A DNA stretch of 64,000 nt, taken from the NCBI GenBank assembly GCA_033807775.1, contig CM066315.1, positions 4,592,501 through 4,656,500 on the forward strand. Direction: 5' to 3'. Source of the stretch: Saussurea involucrata. Its lineage: Eukaryota > Streptophyta > Magnoliopsida > Asterales > Asteraceae. A model generated the notes under the pieces. The model was given only the letters and a program-made list of their open reading frames with translations, was not told the DNA's origin and did not search any database. Made by a program: the position numbers and the translations under genes. Each line of letters begins with the position of its first letter. The stretch's first letter is position 1. Below are positions 44,574 to 56,049 of this stretch, piece after piece.

Positions 44574-47500
44574 TCTATATCTATATTAAAGCAAAACCAA
44601 AAGAGAATGATGTGACATGCTTGGTTGATTAGGAACTACTCTTAGGAATTTTCTTAGAATTTTGATTTTCTAATCAAACTAATTTGTTAGAGACATTAAA
44701 ACCCCTGTAAAGAAACTTTGTGTTTGATTATGAATGGGCTATATTAGTCATTTTGCAATGGGTTAACCTCCAAATTCTTCACATACTCTTGACCCCTAGC
44801 CTCCCTCCTCTTCATCTATGATGCTTCAATGTACAGGTCTCTTCATCTCGCTCTCCATCATAAAGCCTTATTATTCCATCTCCATTATCGCCAGGGCTAA
44901 AAACTGAAGAACCATCAACCATTATGTGGCAAATGCAACCCATGGTTATCCATATTATCTTTTTTTCTTCTCAAGTGGTCTATGGTAAATTGTTGTTTAG
45001 ACTAAAATCACCCCCCCTTTTGTTTTACCTACTTTGCTTCTCCGGATCTAACTAAGATTTTCCTCAATCTCCTTGCCAACATGTTCAAGAAAGTCGACCG
45101 ACTGTTGGGTTTTTACATTAGGTAATTTCAGATTGCAACCGAAGAGAAGGAGACGCACGTCACAGTCGTAGGTCTGAAAAGCTTTTCTACGATTCGTAGC
45201 CTAGAGTTTTTAATACTATCTCCTATTGGGTTCTTATACTTCAGGTTCGCTTTCTATAAAAAATACCCTGACTCGGTATTGACTGTAACAGTATATGTTT
45301 TAGTTCGGTTAAAATGTGTTAGGATTAAATCTATATATGAAACTAAACCAGGACCATGTTTCAGGCTTTTAGCAACTATATGGAGGGAAAAAATGATGGT
45401 TGTTGGATTTTTCCTTTTACTTATGTCTTCTACTCTTTTTTCCAAAAGAAGCATTTGCAAATTGTTGTCTTTTAAAGATATTTTTTATATATATTACCCT
45501 ATTGAATCCCAAATATGTTCATTGTTGTAAGATAAATATATAATGCCTTGGATCCATTAGTATTAGTATTTAAAGTAGTTTTGAGGGTTGTATCTTTGAG
45601 CCATCACTGTCGTCTAAATATACATGTATATATATAGGGGCCTATTCATGAGAGATCCTAGTAAAGGGTGATAACTGTGAGATCCAATCTCAACCACAAA
45701 TCAGAGATAAATTAGGAAACTATTTTATTTTGGTAATATTGACTTAAATTTTAATCAAAGGTCAATTTAGGTATTTTAAAAGTATCCTCTCTCCTCCCTC
45801 ATCCCTCCTCCCTTCTCTCTCCTCTCTCCTCTCTCCTCTCCGGCCATCTCTTCTCCGGCGAGATTTTTTCCGACAAACACATGATATCACAGTGTATCAC
45901 AAATCTTCAAACATATTAACTGCAGTGTTTACATAATATCACAGTGTGTCACAAATCTTCAAACATTAACTGCAGTGTTACATAATATCACAGTGTTACA
46001 CAAATCTTCAAACATTAACTGCAGTGTGTTACATTGTGATTACCATACAAAATGCACTATGATACCCAAAATACATACAACGATGCACAATGTAACACAG
46101 TGATATCCACTGTGTTACACTGTGATTACCATACAAATGCACTATGATACCCAAAAATAAACACAAAGTTGCACAATGTAACACAATGATATCCACTGTG
46201 TTATACTGTGATTACCATTAAGATACATATTGTTACATTGTAATTACCATTAAGATACACTTAAAAAACATTGTGATACATTGTGATGCTACATGTGATA
46301 CATCAAAACTGTGACACATCTCTGATATTACATCTCCGACGAGATTTGCGTTACATCTCTGGCGAGATCTGAAATCAGAGAGAGGGGGGGGGGGGATTGA
46401 AAATCAAAATTGTACCGTTGTCATCGTCTTAAAGATCTGTATCATTGTCTTCGGTCTTGCCTACTTATGCCGATGATTTCTTCGTCGTCTTCTTTTGCGA
46501 TCTTCAGTCGTCCAAACAAACCAAAAGGAGAAGTAAATATGAAAAGGCAACCGCCGGAGAAGAGATGGCCGGAGATGGCGTAGAGATGGTTGTTATTAAC
46601 GGTGGTGGCTCCATTTCCGGCGGCGCCATTTCCGGAGAAGAGATGGCCGGAGAAAGTGATGTGCGACGGCTGTAATATGGAGAAAGAAAAAGGGAGGCTA
46701 GGCAACCGCCGGAGAAGAGATGGCCGGAGAAGAGATGGCCGGAGATGGCGTAGAGATGGCTATTAACAGTGGTGGCGCCATTTCCGGCGACGCCATTTCC
46801 AGAGAAGAGATGGCCAGAGAAATGTTTGTGTGGCGGCTGTAATATGGAGAAGGAAAAGGAGGTCTAGGTTTTTGTATATGGTAGAGAGAGAGAGAGTAAA
46901 ACATATTAATATAGTAATTATAATAGCTGTATTTTCTTTTTTACTAAAGTACCCTTTTTATTTATTTAAAATTTATATTAATTATCTTAAATGTGTGGCT
47001 CACGTTGGATCTCACAGTTATCACACTTTAAAAAGTTCTCATTTGATTACGCCCCTATATATATATATATTAGCAATATAACTATCATACGTTTTTTTGA
47101 AGTATTACCATGAGATCAATACTAAGTTTCTCATAATGATGAATATCATCTATTTGTTAGAAATAAATCAATCTCATTGCAACCTCATGAATCAAGAGAA
47201 AATAAACACCAATTTGGAACCATTTGACAGAGGATGTGTATGATTTTCTTCAACATGGGACTTGGACAATGAAATGAAAATGCTTACCTGATAATAAAAT
47301 GAAGGGTGTTAAAATATCATATAACCTACAAATAAGATCAACATTGAACGTACATTTCTTATCTTTTTTCTCAATTTATGCAGAAAATCGAGTACATGCA
47401 GAAAGATTGGAGCAACCACATCTAGAGGCTGGAATTTCTGTTCTTTTCAATTCATTTTTATAGCTTTTATGGTTTTTACACTTTTAACTTTAGAGTGTAT

Positions 47501-47877
47501 AATTTTGGATATTTATCTAATCACACCATTTAAATTTTTATTGATTTACTCACGTAACAATTAAAATAAAGTTGTAAAAATAAATACATATACGACTATC
47601 CTTTCTCTTATGAAAAGGAAAACTACAAGGATATCGATGCAGCAGTCAAAAAGACATATTTATTGATATGTACTAAGCCAACAACTCTTCAGACCAAGGC
47701 ATATAAAAAAATGAGTTTCGGTATAGGTAGTCTTTGTTGCTTACTATTTATTTTACCTTTACCCAGCTTAAAGAACCATCATAATTGTTAACCAAGAAAT
47801 TACATTATATCTTAACTTAGTCCAATGTGTTCCTAAAACAATTATCGCTACCGCGCAACGCGCGGTGCATACACTAG
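44574..47877 (+). mobile_element. Probable non-autonomous Helitron
   Basis: The 5' end TCTATATCTATATTAAAGC follows an A. The 3' end has the perfect hairpin CCGCGC-AAC-GCGCGG, then 10 nt and CTAG at 47874-47877, followed by T. This matches the TC...CTRR structure and A/T insertion site of Helitrons. No Rep/helicase frame is present. A TIR element (45636-47062) lies inside. The left flank does not match the paralogous flank expected from the right side, so the 5' boundary is less sure than the 3'. Confidence 0.65.
45636..47062. mobile_element. (TA)n-flanked TIR element inside the Helitron
   Basis: The left end reads ATAGGGGCCTATTCATGAGA and then GTGATAACTGTGAGATCCAA. The complement of the right end reads ATAGGGGCGTAATCAAATGA, then the same internal block. 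Inside are minisatellite-like CACAGTGT repeats (45890-46290) and a GC-rich ~150-bp unit present twice (46540-46860, with GAGATGGCCGGAGATGGC). No transposase is found. Confidence 0.65.
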
Positions 47878-48159
47878 TTTGTTCTAATGTTTCAACTCTT
47901 CACCAATGTGGGATAGCTATAACTCAACCACAATCCACTATTTGAGAATACTCAATTCTCATGGTGTCACCTATTGCTCTTGGGTTTTTCTTTTATATAT
48001 ATAAAGATAAAGATGTGGGATGCCTTAAAAACAACCACAATTCAAGAAATGAAGAATTCTCAATTCTTGGGATTCACCTCATCTTTTGTGGATTTTTCTT
48101 TTAAATATATATAAATATTATCCAAAATAAGATAACTGAGAATTGAATGAAAACAAAGT
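47878..48159. repeat. Repeat segments flanking Copia-A2 on the left
   Basis: 47878-48001 is nearly identical to 53323-53458, and 48013-48159 continues after Copia-A2 at 53287. Together they correspond to the uninterrupted copy at 42626-42822. They are non-coding. Confidence 0.7.
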
Positions 48160-49391
48160 TGTTAGACAACCTAAGGGGGGGGTAAGGTTGTATTTTAAAA
48201 TCTTTTACTTTCAAAAATTCTTTTATAAATAAATACAGTACAGAAACAGTATAAATAAATCAGAGTATACAAATAGTAAATACACAACAATTATATAAAC
48301 AGATATAATTAAAATGCACAGAGATTATATAAATAAATATAAATGCAAAGCAGTTTATATAAATAAATATAATAAAGCACAGCGGAATAAATAAAGAGAT
48401 AAGGGATAGAGATACTTGACACAGAGATTTACTGATTTACCACCAACTGTGATAAACCAGCAGCCGAGACACTTCCCGACACGATCCAATAAATGTATTC
48501 TTTACGGTAGAAATACAAACCAAGTACAAAGGTAACGTAATTGATTCTCAAGCTTCTGCTATGAGATGTACAGGATCACACACCCGTTATTCAAATACTT
48601 ACAAGAGGAGTATAACTCACAATGGGTAATCACTCTTGTATAATATCTCACACTTGGATATTTTATAAAAAATGTTTTATAAAATATATATTATAAATAG
48701 ATGAGAGAGCTGAGAGGTGCTGTTTGTTGTTGCTTGTTACTATTGTTGTTTTTGAGGTCTGAAGTCTTCATCAACAGCATGCTTCATATATATACCAAGA
48801 AGCTCCAACGGTCACATGACCTGGCGGTATACCGCCTTGCACACCGCGGTATACCGCGGTCAGAAAGCACACTGGTACACAACGGCTACATGCAAAGTTG
48901 ACTTCTGGAAAAACGTACCCGCGGTATACCGGCTGTACCGTCGCGGTATACCGCCGTCAGGAAAAGCCACTTCAACCAATAGGAATTGTACACGGCCTGC
49001 CGCGGTATACCGGCTGAACAGCCGCGGTATACCGGCCTGGTGTACCCGCGGTATACCGGGTATTCCCCACGGTATACCGGCGTCAGGAATGAAAACTTTC
49101 CAGAGCTGCAACCAAATCTTGCTGATCTTCTTAAAACCTTTATTAAAATTAATTTATGGGTTTTTAGAAATATCCAAGTGGTATATTATTTTAGGGTGTT
49201 TATCATTATTAGTTATAAACAATAATGACGACGTAAACACTTCCGTCTTGAACCCTTCAGATTAAATCTTCGTGTTCTTCAACAACTGCACACTTGGATT
49301 AATTTGTTAGATAAACAATAATGCGTTGTGTTTGTAATCATCAAAATAAATATATATAAATATATAGAGATGTGGTACACTTGCACCAACA
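48160..49391 (-). repeat. 3' LTR of Copia-A2
   Basis: TGTTAGACAACC...CACTTGCACCAACA ends as in Copia-A. It holds eight CGGTATACCG palindromes and a TATATATA box (48787-48794, minus strand) next to them. Confidence 0.95.
48825..49079. repeat. Array of eight CGGTATACCG palindromes (3' LTR)
   Basis: Eight copies of the 10-bp core in 255 bp, with flanks varying between GCGG...CCGC, GCGG...CCGG and ACGG...CCGG. In element orientation the array ends about 30 bp before the TATA box. Confidence 0.92.
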
Positions 49392-49405
49392 ATCTCCCCC
49401 TTTTT
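49392..49405 (-). other. Polypurine tract of Copia-A2
   Basis: The minus strand reads AAAAAGGGGGAGAT beside the 3' LTR. As in Copia-A, several more GGGGAG tracts follow (about 49447, 49511, 49571). Confidence 0.8.
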
Positions 49406-49742
49406 GATGATGACAAACACAACCGCTAAGCAAGAGCATATGCGGTTTCTCTCCCCCGTTTGTCGAAACAAAAAGGGTCAAGAAAGACGGTATGCTTCCC
49501 CTCGAGAGATGCTCCCCCTCAAAATATGCATATAATTGAGGTAGCATAAACTCATGGGTAAAGAGCTAAAACGCTCCCCCTCAAATTAATAACGATATCA
49601 ATTTGATTTTATAAAATTTGAGGGATAAAATAAAATGCAAAAAGCAATAGAGACAAAGATATACAAACCAATACGAAACACTTGCACCAAAACGGATCTT
49701 AAGGCTTCAATATTCGGTTAAATTTTATGTGAACAAAAATTA

Positions 49743-49949
49743 CCACGTATTATGACCTCGTCAGGTAACCACGTATTATAACCTCGGCAGGTAACCACGT
49801 ATTATAACCTCGGCAGGTAACCACGTATTATAACCTCGGCAGGTAACAACGTATTATATCCTCGCCAGGAAACACGTATTATATCCTCGCCAGGAACCAC
49901 GTATTATATCCTCGTCAGGAACCACGTATTGTATCCTCGTCAGGAAACC
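49743..49949. repeat. 26-bp tandem repeat replacing pol in Copia-A2
   Basis: About eight units of CCACGTATTATAACCTCGGC plus AGGTAA, with later units drifting to TATCCTCGCCAGGA, lie between the gag stop and the polypurine tract, where pol would be in Copia-A. It is non-coding. Confidence 0.85.
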
Positions 49950-50088
49950 CCTACAAAAGGCAAAGAAGATTTTTTGTGGTACCCTTTTCTTATGGGTCCT
50001 TTTAACAGTTAGTATAAAACATAAACTGCAAAAATTATGTTGTCGACATAAAACAAACACGACAAACATACAAAGCCATATAAATGGT

Positions 50089-51981
50089 TTAAAACCATAA
50101 ACGCATTCCACCCGGATTATCAACATTAAACATTCCTTTCGGAATCCATTTTCTAACCATTTTAATTTTACGATTGTATTTATCATAGACGTAAAAAGAA
50201 GTATGCGGATTAACATTTTTCTTAGGATTCGCAAACTTATTATTATACATAAACGCATGCGGTTTCCTTCCATAATTCACATTTTTTATTTTTGACATGT
50301 ATGGAGGTTTTCTCGTATCAACTTTAGGAGATGCAAAAAATCTTTTAATGGGTTTACACGAACATTTATCAACACATGTATCGGAACCAATGCCTTTACG
50401 ACAATTTATGCGATTAGACATATTTAGCATTTTTAACACTTTATCATTGCTATTTTGAAAAGCATTAGCTAACAGATTATCTTTCTCATGCGATTTACAT
50501 TTAGTATTTAAATATGCAACTTCATTTTCAAGAGACTCGCATTTTGTACATGCAATACTTTCTTTTTTATTTTCACTTAAGCATGCAATTTTATCATTTA
50601 AAATAACACAAGATTTACAAATATCTTTTTCACTTAATTTATTTTCTAATTTAGTGATAACATCTAAATCATGAGCAGATTTTTGTTTACCGTCATCTAT
50701 TTCCTTTTTATATGCAGATACGGTTTCTTTTAAATTAGAAATTTCATCTTTATATTTATTTGCGAGAGCGGCCATAGCATGAAATGATTTATATAATTCG
50801 TCAAGATTATTTTCATCGTCACTGTAATAATTATCACTATAATTACTATCACAATTATTTTCAAAAAGATATGATGAAGATACCTCATTATCATGGTCGG
50901 CCATGAAACAAAAATTTTTGGCTTCATCTATGCTTGCGCTCAACGCGCCTCCAACGAGAGCTTTTGGTGTGTTGATTTGTTTTGCTCGTTTTGGACACAC
51001 ACTTGCATAGTGATCCTTGTCACCACACACATAGCAAAAGCCTTTCTTTTTATTGGCTTTTTCATCGTCGCTAGATTCGTCATATTTGTCTTCACTTTTG
51101 TGGACGTTGCGACTTTGGTTTTTACTACCACGACGGTAGTCTTCATTTTCTTGAAACCTATCAATATTGGCAAACTTTTTGTTAGAAAGAAGTTTAGAAA
51201 GTTTTCTTACCAACTTGACTAAATCGTCAAGATTTTCGGGTTCATCATCGGATGAACTTGCATCTTCCTCCTCTTCCTTTTCTTTTGAGGCAACGACCTT
51301 GAGAGCGATGGATTTCTTTTTGACTTGCTCCCGGACTTGATTTCTTTTTAGTGCGATTTCGTGCACTTTAAGATTGCCGATGAGATCATCGAGCTTCATA
51401 GTTGCGAGATCTCGGGAGTCTTCCAAGGATGTGATTTTTGCCATCCACTCCGAAGGAAGTGCTCGAAGAATTTTCCTTACATAGTCTTCGTTAGGATAAG
51501 TGCGACCTAATCCCTTCAAAGTAGTCATGATGAGGTTAAAACGTTTAAACATTGAGTCGATTGACTCATCTTTTGACATTTCAAATAATTCATAATCATG
51601 AACTAAAATGTTTATTTTAGAACTTTTAACTTGAGTATTTCCACGATGAGTGTCACTCAAGCTTTGCCAGATTTGGTTAGCAGTTTTACAGGTATAAACT
51701 CTTTCTATTTCATCGGAAGTTAAAGCAGCATATAATATATTTTTAGCCTCAAAATTTAAACAAAAAAGAGATTCTTCAGCGGGAGTCCAGTCCTTAACAG
51801 GTTTATCAACAATAACATTATTTTTTATAATAGTAGGGTTAAAATTCCCATTTTCTATAATATCCCAAATTTTTTGACTTTTGCCACGAACGTGACATTC
51901 AAATAGCTCGGCCCAAATGCCAAACTTTTCAGTATCTATCAAAGGAGTTTTAGAGAACACAAAAATAGTTTGTTGAGCCAT
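50089..51981 (-). CDS. Copia-A2 Gag (UBN2 type), intact
   Basis: An open frame of 630 residues is collinear with the Copia-A Gag: N-terminal MAQQTIFVFSKTPLIDTEKF, the UBN2-type domain (about 15-210), one CX2CX4HX4C knuckle (CYVCGDKDHYASVC), a coiled-coil-like region with CxxC pairs and the tail NPGGMRLWF. No frameshift or internal stop is present although pol is absent, which suggests selection to keep Gag, or very recent loss of pol. Gag from this copy could co-assemble with Copia-A particles; that is inference. Confidence 0.95.
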   Translation of the reverse strand: MAQQTIFVFSKTPLIDTEKFGIWAELFECHVRGKSQKIWDIIENGNFNPTIIKNNVIVDKPVKDWTPAEESLFCLNFEAKNILYAALTSDEIERVYTCKTANQIWQSLSDTHRGNTQVKSSKINILVHDYELFEMSKDESIDSMFKRFNLIMTTLKGLGRTYPNEDYVRKILRALPSEWMAKITSLEDSRDLATMKLDDLIGNLKVHEIALKRNQVREQVKKKSIALKVVASKEKEEEEDASSSDDEPENLDDLVKLVRKLSKLLSNKKFANIDRFQENEDYRRGSKNQSRNVHKSEDKYDESSDDEKANKKKGFCYVCGDKDHYASVCPKRAKQINTPKALVGGALSASIDEAKNFCFMADHDNEVSSSYLFENNCDSNYSDNYYSDDENNLDELYKSFHAMAALANKYKDEISNLKETVSAYKKEIDDGKQKSAHDLDVITKLENKLSEKDICKSCVILNDKIACLSENKKESIACTKCESLENEVAYLNTKCKSHEKDNLLANAFQNSNDKVLKMLNMSNRINCRKGIGSDTCVDKCSCKPIKRFFASPKVDTRKPPYMSKIKNVNYGRKPHAFMYNNKFANPKKNVNPHTSFYVYDKYNRKIKMVRKWIPKGMFNVDNPGGMRLWF

Positions 51982-52040
51982 TTAAAAAAAAATTAAAGAA
52001 ATGACTTTAAAAATTTAAACAGAAAATTTTTGAAAGCCCC

Positions 52041-52052
52041 GCTCTGATACCA
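52041..52052 (-). other. Primer binding site, initiator tRNA-Met, Copia-A2
   Basis: The minus strand reads TGGTATCAGAGC two bases from the 5' LTR. Confidence 0.92.
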
Positions 52053-52054
52053 AA

Positions 52055-53286
52055 TGTTAGACAACCTAAGGGGGGGGTAAGGTTGTATTTTAAAATCTTT
52101 TACTTTCAAAAATTCTTTTATAAATAAATACAGTACAGAAACAGTATAAATAAATCAGAGTATACAAATAGTAAATACACAACAATTATATAAACAGATA
52201 TAATTAAAATGCACAGAGATTATATAAATAAATATAAATGCAAAGCAGTTTATATAAATAAATATAATAAAGCACAGCGGAATAAATAAAGAGATAAGGG
52301 ATAGAGATACTTGACACAGAGATTTACTGATTTACCACCAACTGTGATAAACCAGCAGCCGAGACACTTCCCGACACGATCCAATAAATGTATTCTTTAC
52401 GGTAGAAATACAAACCAAGTACAAAGGTAACGTAATTGATTCTCAAGCTTCTGCTATGAGATGTACAGGATCACACACCCGTTATTCAAATACTTACAAG
52501 AGGAGTATAACTCACAATGGGTAATCACTCTTGTATAATATCTCACACTTGGATATTTTATAAAAAATGTTTTATAAAATATATATTATAAATAGATGAG
52601 AGAGCTGAGAGGTGCTGTTTGTTGTTGCTTGTTACTATTGTTGTTTTTGAGGTCTGAAGTCTTCATCAACAGCATGCTTCATATATATACCAAGAAGCTC
52701 CAACGGTCACATGACCTGGCGGTATACCGCCTTGCACACCGCGGTATACCGCGGTCAGAAAGCACACTGGTACACAACGGCTACATGCAAAGTTGACTTC
52801 TGGAAAAACGTACCCGCGGTATACCGGCTGTACCGTCGCGGTATACCGCCGTCAGGAAAAGCCACTTCAACCAATAGGAATTGTACACGGCCTGCCGCGG
52901 TATACCGGCTGAACAGCCGCGGTATACCGGCCTGGTGTACCCGCGGTATACCGGGTATTCCCCACGGTATACCGGCGTCAGGAATGAAAACTTTCCAGAG
53001 CTGCAACCAAATCTTGCTGATCTTCTTAAAACCTTTATTAAAATTAATTTATGGGTTTTTAGAAATATCCAAGTGGTATATTATTTTAGGGTGTTTATCA
53101 TTATTAGTTATAAACAATAATGACGACGTAAACACTTCCGTCTTGAACCCTTCAGATTAAATCTTCGTGTTCTTCAACAACTGCACACTTGGATTAATTT
53201 GTTAGATAAACAATAATGCGTTGTGTTTGTAATCATCAAAATAAATATATATAAATATATAGAGATGTGGTACACTTGCACCAACA
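52055..53286 (-). repeat. 5' LTR of Copia-A2
   Basis: Same length as, and apparently identical to, 48160-49391. Its palindrome array is at 52720-52974. Confidence 0.95.
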
Positions 53287-53458
53287 AAAGTCATCACATC
53301 CATCTTTCTTATACACACATATTTGTTCTAATGTTTCAACTCTTCACCGATGTGGGATAGCTATAACTCAACCACAATCAACTATTTAAAAATACTCAAT
53401 TCTCATGATGTCACCTATCGCTATTGGGTTTTCCTTATATATATATATATAAAGATTA

Positions 53459-54379
53459 TATAATGGGAATAATTTAGAGGGTTCACGTGGTTAATGAAAA
53501 GGTGGATGATGGGCACATGATAGAATAGATACACCAACACCAGCACCAGCACCAACACCAACCTTCAAACATTAATTAAAAAACATGCCACTTTTTAATG
53601 TTGTGCATGCCACTAATGTTGTATTCTTTATGGTTTTTCATAAAAAATATATTATACCATTGCATTGTTGGAATAAATTATTTGTTATGGGTCGTCGATA
53701 ACCGATATTACTAGTTCTTTTCTCGACTAACAAATAGTAGACCTGACAAAAACTGACACGACATGCTAACTGGACACGAAATAAACGGGTTTGTGTAATA
53801 TATTTCAACCCGTTTAAGTAAACCGGTTGACACGACACGACACAAAAATTAAACGGGTAAGGTCATGATCAAAAATTTCAACTCGAAAATGACCCGAATA
53901 ACCCGTTTATGTATTATAAGTTTTTTTAATGTTTTGGATTTGGTTAGAACTTATAAGTTTAAACTATAAAATTTAAATTTCTAATGCATTCATTTGAATT
54001 TTGAATTTATATTTTTTTTTGAATTTTCGATTTTAATTTTTAGTTTTATAAATTATAAACGAGTTAGACGGATCGGGTTAGGGTTGAGATTTCCTGACCC
54101 GTTTATTAAACGGGTCGACTTAGTGTTAGACATTCTCAGCCTGTTTAACTTTGAACCCGACACGACACGATATGTTTGCAGATATAACAAATAGTCATGT
54201 TTCTTTGGTCGATGACATCGCAATTTTTATTTTTGATGTTAATCTAATTTGGCTTCAACTTCTTAAAAATTAAATATTTCACTAAATTTATTATTTATTA
54301 AATATAAAAAAATAACTCAACTTTTATGTAGCTTATAAATACATTTTGAAAATGGTTATGTTCGATTTTTGTTCGACTA

Positions 54380-54421
<42 letters not shown>

Positions 54422-54480
54422 TAATCAAATTTATTATTAATAAATAGTTGACCACTGTATTTATAAATTATTAATATTAA
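53459..54480. other. AT-rich sequence with a MITE-like ACCCGTTTA-rich segment
   Basis: No gene is visible. 53745-54180 is rich in AAACGGGT and GACACGACACGAC motifs in both orientations, with GACCTGACA... near the left end and ...ACACGACACGATATG near the right. This resembles abundant plant MITEs, but the termini are not clean. An (AAT)n run is at 54381-54410. Confidence 0.4.
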
Positions 54481-54489
54481 TTAAAATTA

Positions 54490-54600
54490 TAATTTGATGG
54501 CAAAAAGCTCATCTAGATGACCGAAACAACAAATGGTCATCTAAATGGATTTTTTACCGTAAATTAAAAAAATAAGTTAATTTATGGTTGTCAATAAAGA
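54490..54600. repeat. Diverged copy of the repeat at 58590 and 59834
   Basis: AAAAAGCTCATCTAGATGACC... and AATAAGTTAATTTATGGTTG match the two later copies with many changes. It is non-coding. Confidence 0.5.
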
Positions 54601-54699
54601 TGACGAAATGAGTCTGGTCTGACCTATAGCCGGTTATCATAGGCCCAATTTCTTTTTAAAAGCTTGGATTTAATTACATTCTTGATCTCTATGTTGTGT

Positions 54700-54790
54700 A
54701 GCTTGGTGGCTAAGGTCACTAAAACGTGTTTATTATACTCCCCATACTTGTGGTATGTAAAAACACACGTTCTAAGTCCCTCCCTCTAAC
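54700..54790 (+). repeat. Possible tRNA-derived SINE fragment
   Basis: TAGCTTGGTGGCTAAGG resembles a pol III A box, and GTTCTAAGTCCC about 55 nt later a degenerate B box. No clear tail or target duplication is seen. Confidence 0.3.
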
Positions 54791-55149
54791 GAAATAAAAA
54801 AGATTCCGTTAACTCAATTAATCGAGGGTTATTTCCGTATTTTCAACACTTATTTTTGTCTTTTACCTCATGGACCAAATATGTAATTCTCTTTAATATA
54901 TTGCATTCCTTTAATATTAATTATTTCTGTCTTTTATTAAAACCCCCGATTCACGGCCATTGCATCATCATTTCGTCTTTCCCGGCTAAAAAATCATCGT
55001 CACGACACCGAACCTCAAACCCACCGACTTTCCATTATCACCTACATCACACATGTTAACCCCAACCTTGTTAATCACAATGGTTACCACAAGTATTCAC
55101 AACTTCAAATTCTTATCTTTTTTTTTGAAGTATATAATATTTATATACG

Positions 55150-55262
55150 ACAAATGAAATAAACTCACATCCTACTCATCTTTTGGTGAGGTTTGAACCC
55201 ATAACCTCATACAAGGCCAAGGGCATCGATACTGTTAGGCTAGACTGCTAGAGGCCCTTTGG
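55150..55262 (-). repeat. Possible tRNA-derived SINE fragment
   Basis: The minus strand has CTAGCAGTCTAGCC (A-box-like) and GGGTTCAAACCTC (B-box-like) about 45 nt apart, as in tRNA-related SINEs. The ends are not defined. Confidence 0.35.
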
Positions 55263-56049
55263 TTATTTATATGTATCTTTATTATTGTATAACAAATATA
55301 TTTGATTTTCAATATTGGTGGTTAAATTAGTGACCATTTGTTTTAGGAAAATTGGCTAAAATAGTTAATATCTCTAACCAACTTCATTTTCAGCCATTTT
55401 TTCAATTTAATTATCATTTTAGTCAAAGTTTACACGAATGTCTTATACATTTGCGTAATATTTCTTTTCTTTCATGTTAAACATCTACGTATAGACCGAC
55501 TATTTTGAGATGAAGCTCTGAAAAGTGGCTAAAAAATAAATTTGGTTGATGGGATCAACTATTTCGGCCAATTTCCCTTTGTTTTTAACTTTATTTCAAA
55601 ATGTATATTTTTATCGTTTTTATTAAACGGTACCCAACCGGTTCCCCAAACCCACGAGTACTACTCCATCCGGGATAACATGGGGCGGGGATTAATGTTG
55701 TGTAGCAAATAATAAAACACAAAGATAATAACAACACATGTCGATATCCAAATCTCAAGAGATATGTAATCCTAACAAATCAGAAAACATGTACATTGTG
55801 TAAAACGAATATCTAAAGGCGAAACCAGACTCTCAACGTACTCAAAGCCATTTTGAAGTCGATCAATATCACTAGTACATTCGAAAATGTCATAGTAGCG
55901 TTTGGATAGGTGGCATATAATCATTTGGTTCGAAACAAAATTGAAAAAAATAAGAGATGTACCATAAATTAAATAATTAACTATAATGTTATGAATTTTA
56001 AATATTAAAAATATTTTTATGTAGTATATATGATATATAATAAAATAAT

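Larger units (their letters stand above)
48160..53286 (-). mobile_element. Copia-A2: gag-only copia element with identical LTRs
   Basis: Two 1232-bp LTRs appear identical. They flank 2663 bp with a primer site, an intact gag and a polypurine tract but no protease, integrase, RT or RNase H. The target duplication AAAGT (48155-48159, 53287-53291) is perfect, and an unoccupied paralogous site exists at 42743-42822. It is a recent insertion of a non-autonomous element. Shared LTR ends, Gag and polypurine region with Copia-A suggest Pol was supplied in trans by that family. Confidence 0.95.

Noticed and set aside
46445..46904. Open frames with ISSPAISSPAVA or GGGSISGGAISGEEMAGE repeats
   Set aside because: They are translations of a duplicated GC-rich unit inside a TIR element, open in several frames and without domain similarity.
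48816..49265. A 149-codon open frame rich in VYR/GIP/RYTA, present in both Copia-A2 LTRs and echoed on the other strand
   Set aside because: The periodic residues are simply the translated CGGTATACCG palindrome in several frames. It lies in U3 upstream of the TATA box and has no homology that I recognise.
54700..55262. Functional tRNA genes
   Set aside because: Only A- and B-box-like phrases are present; no cloverleaf can be formed, so they are at best SINE remnants.
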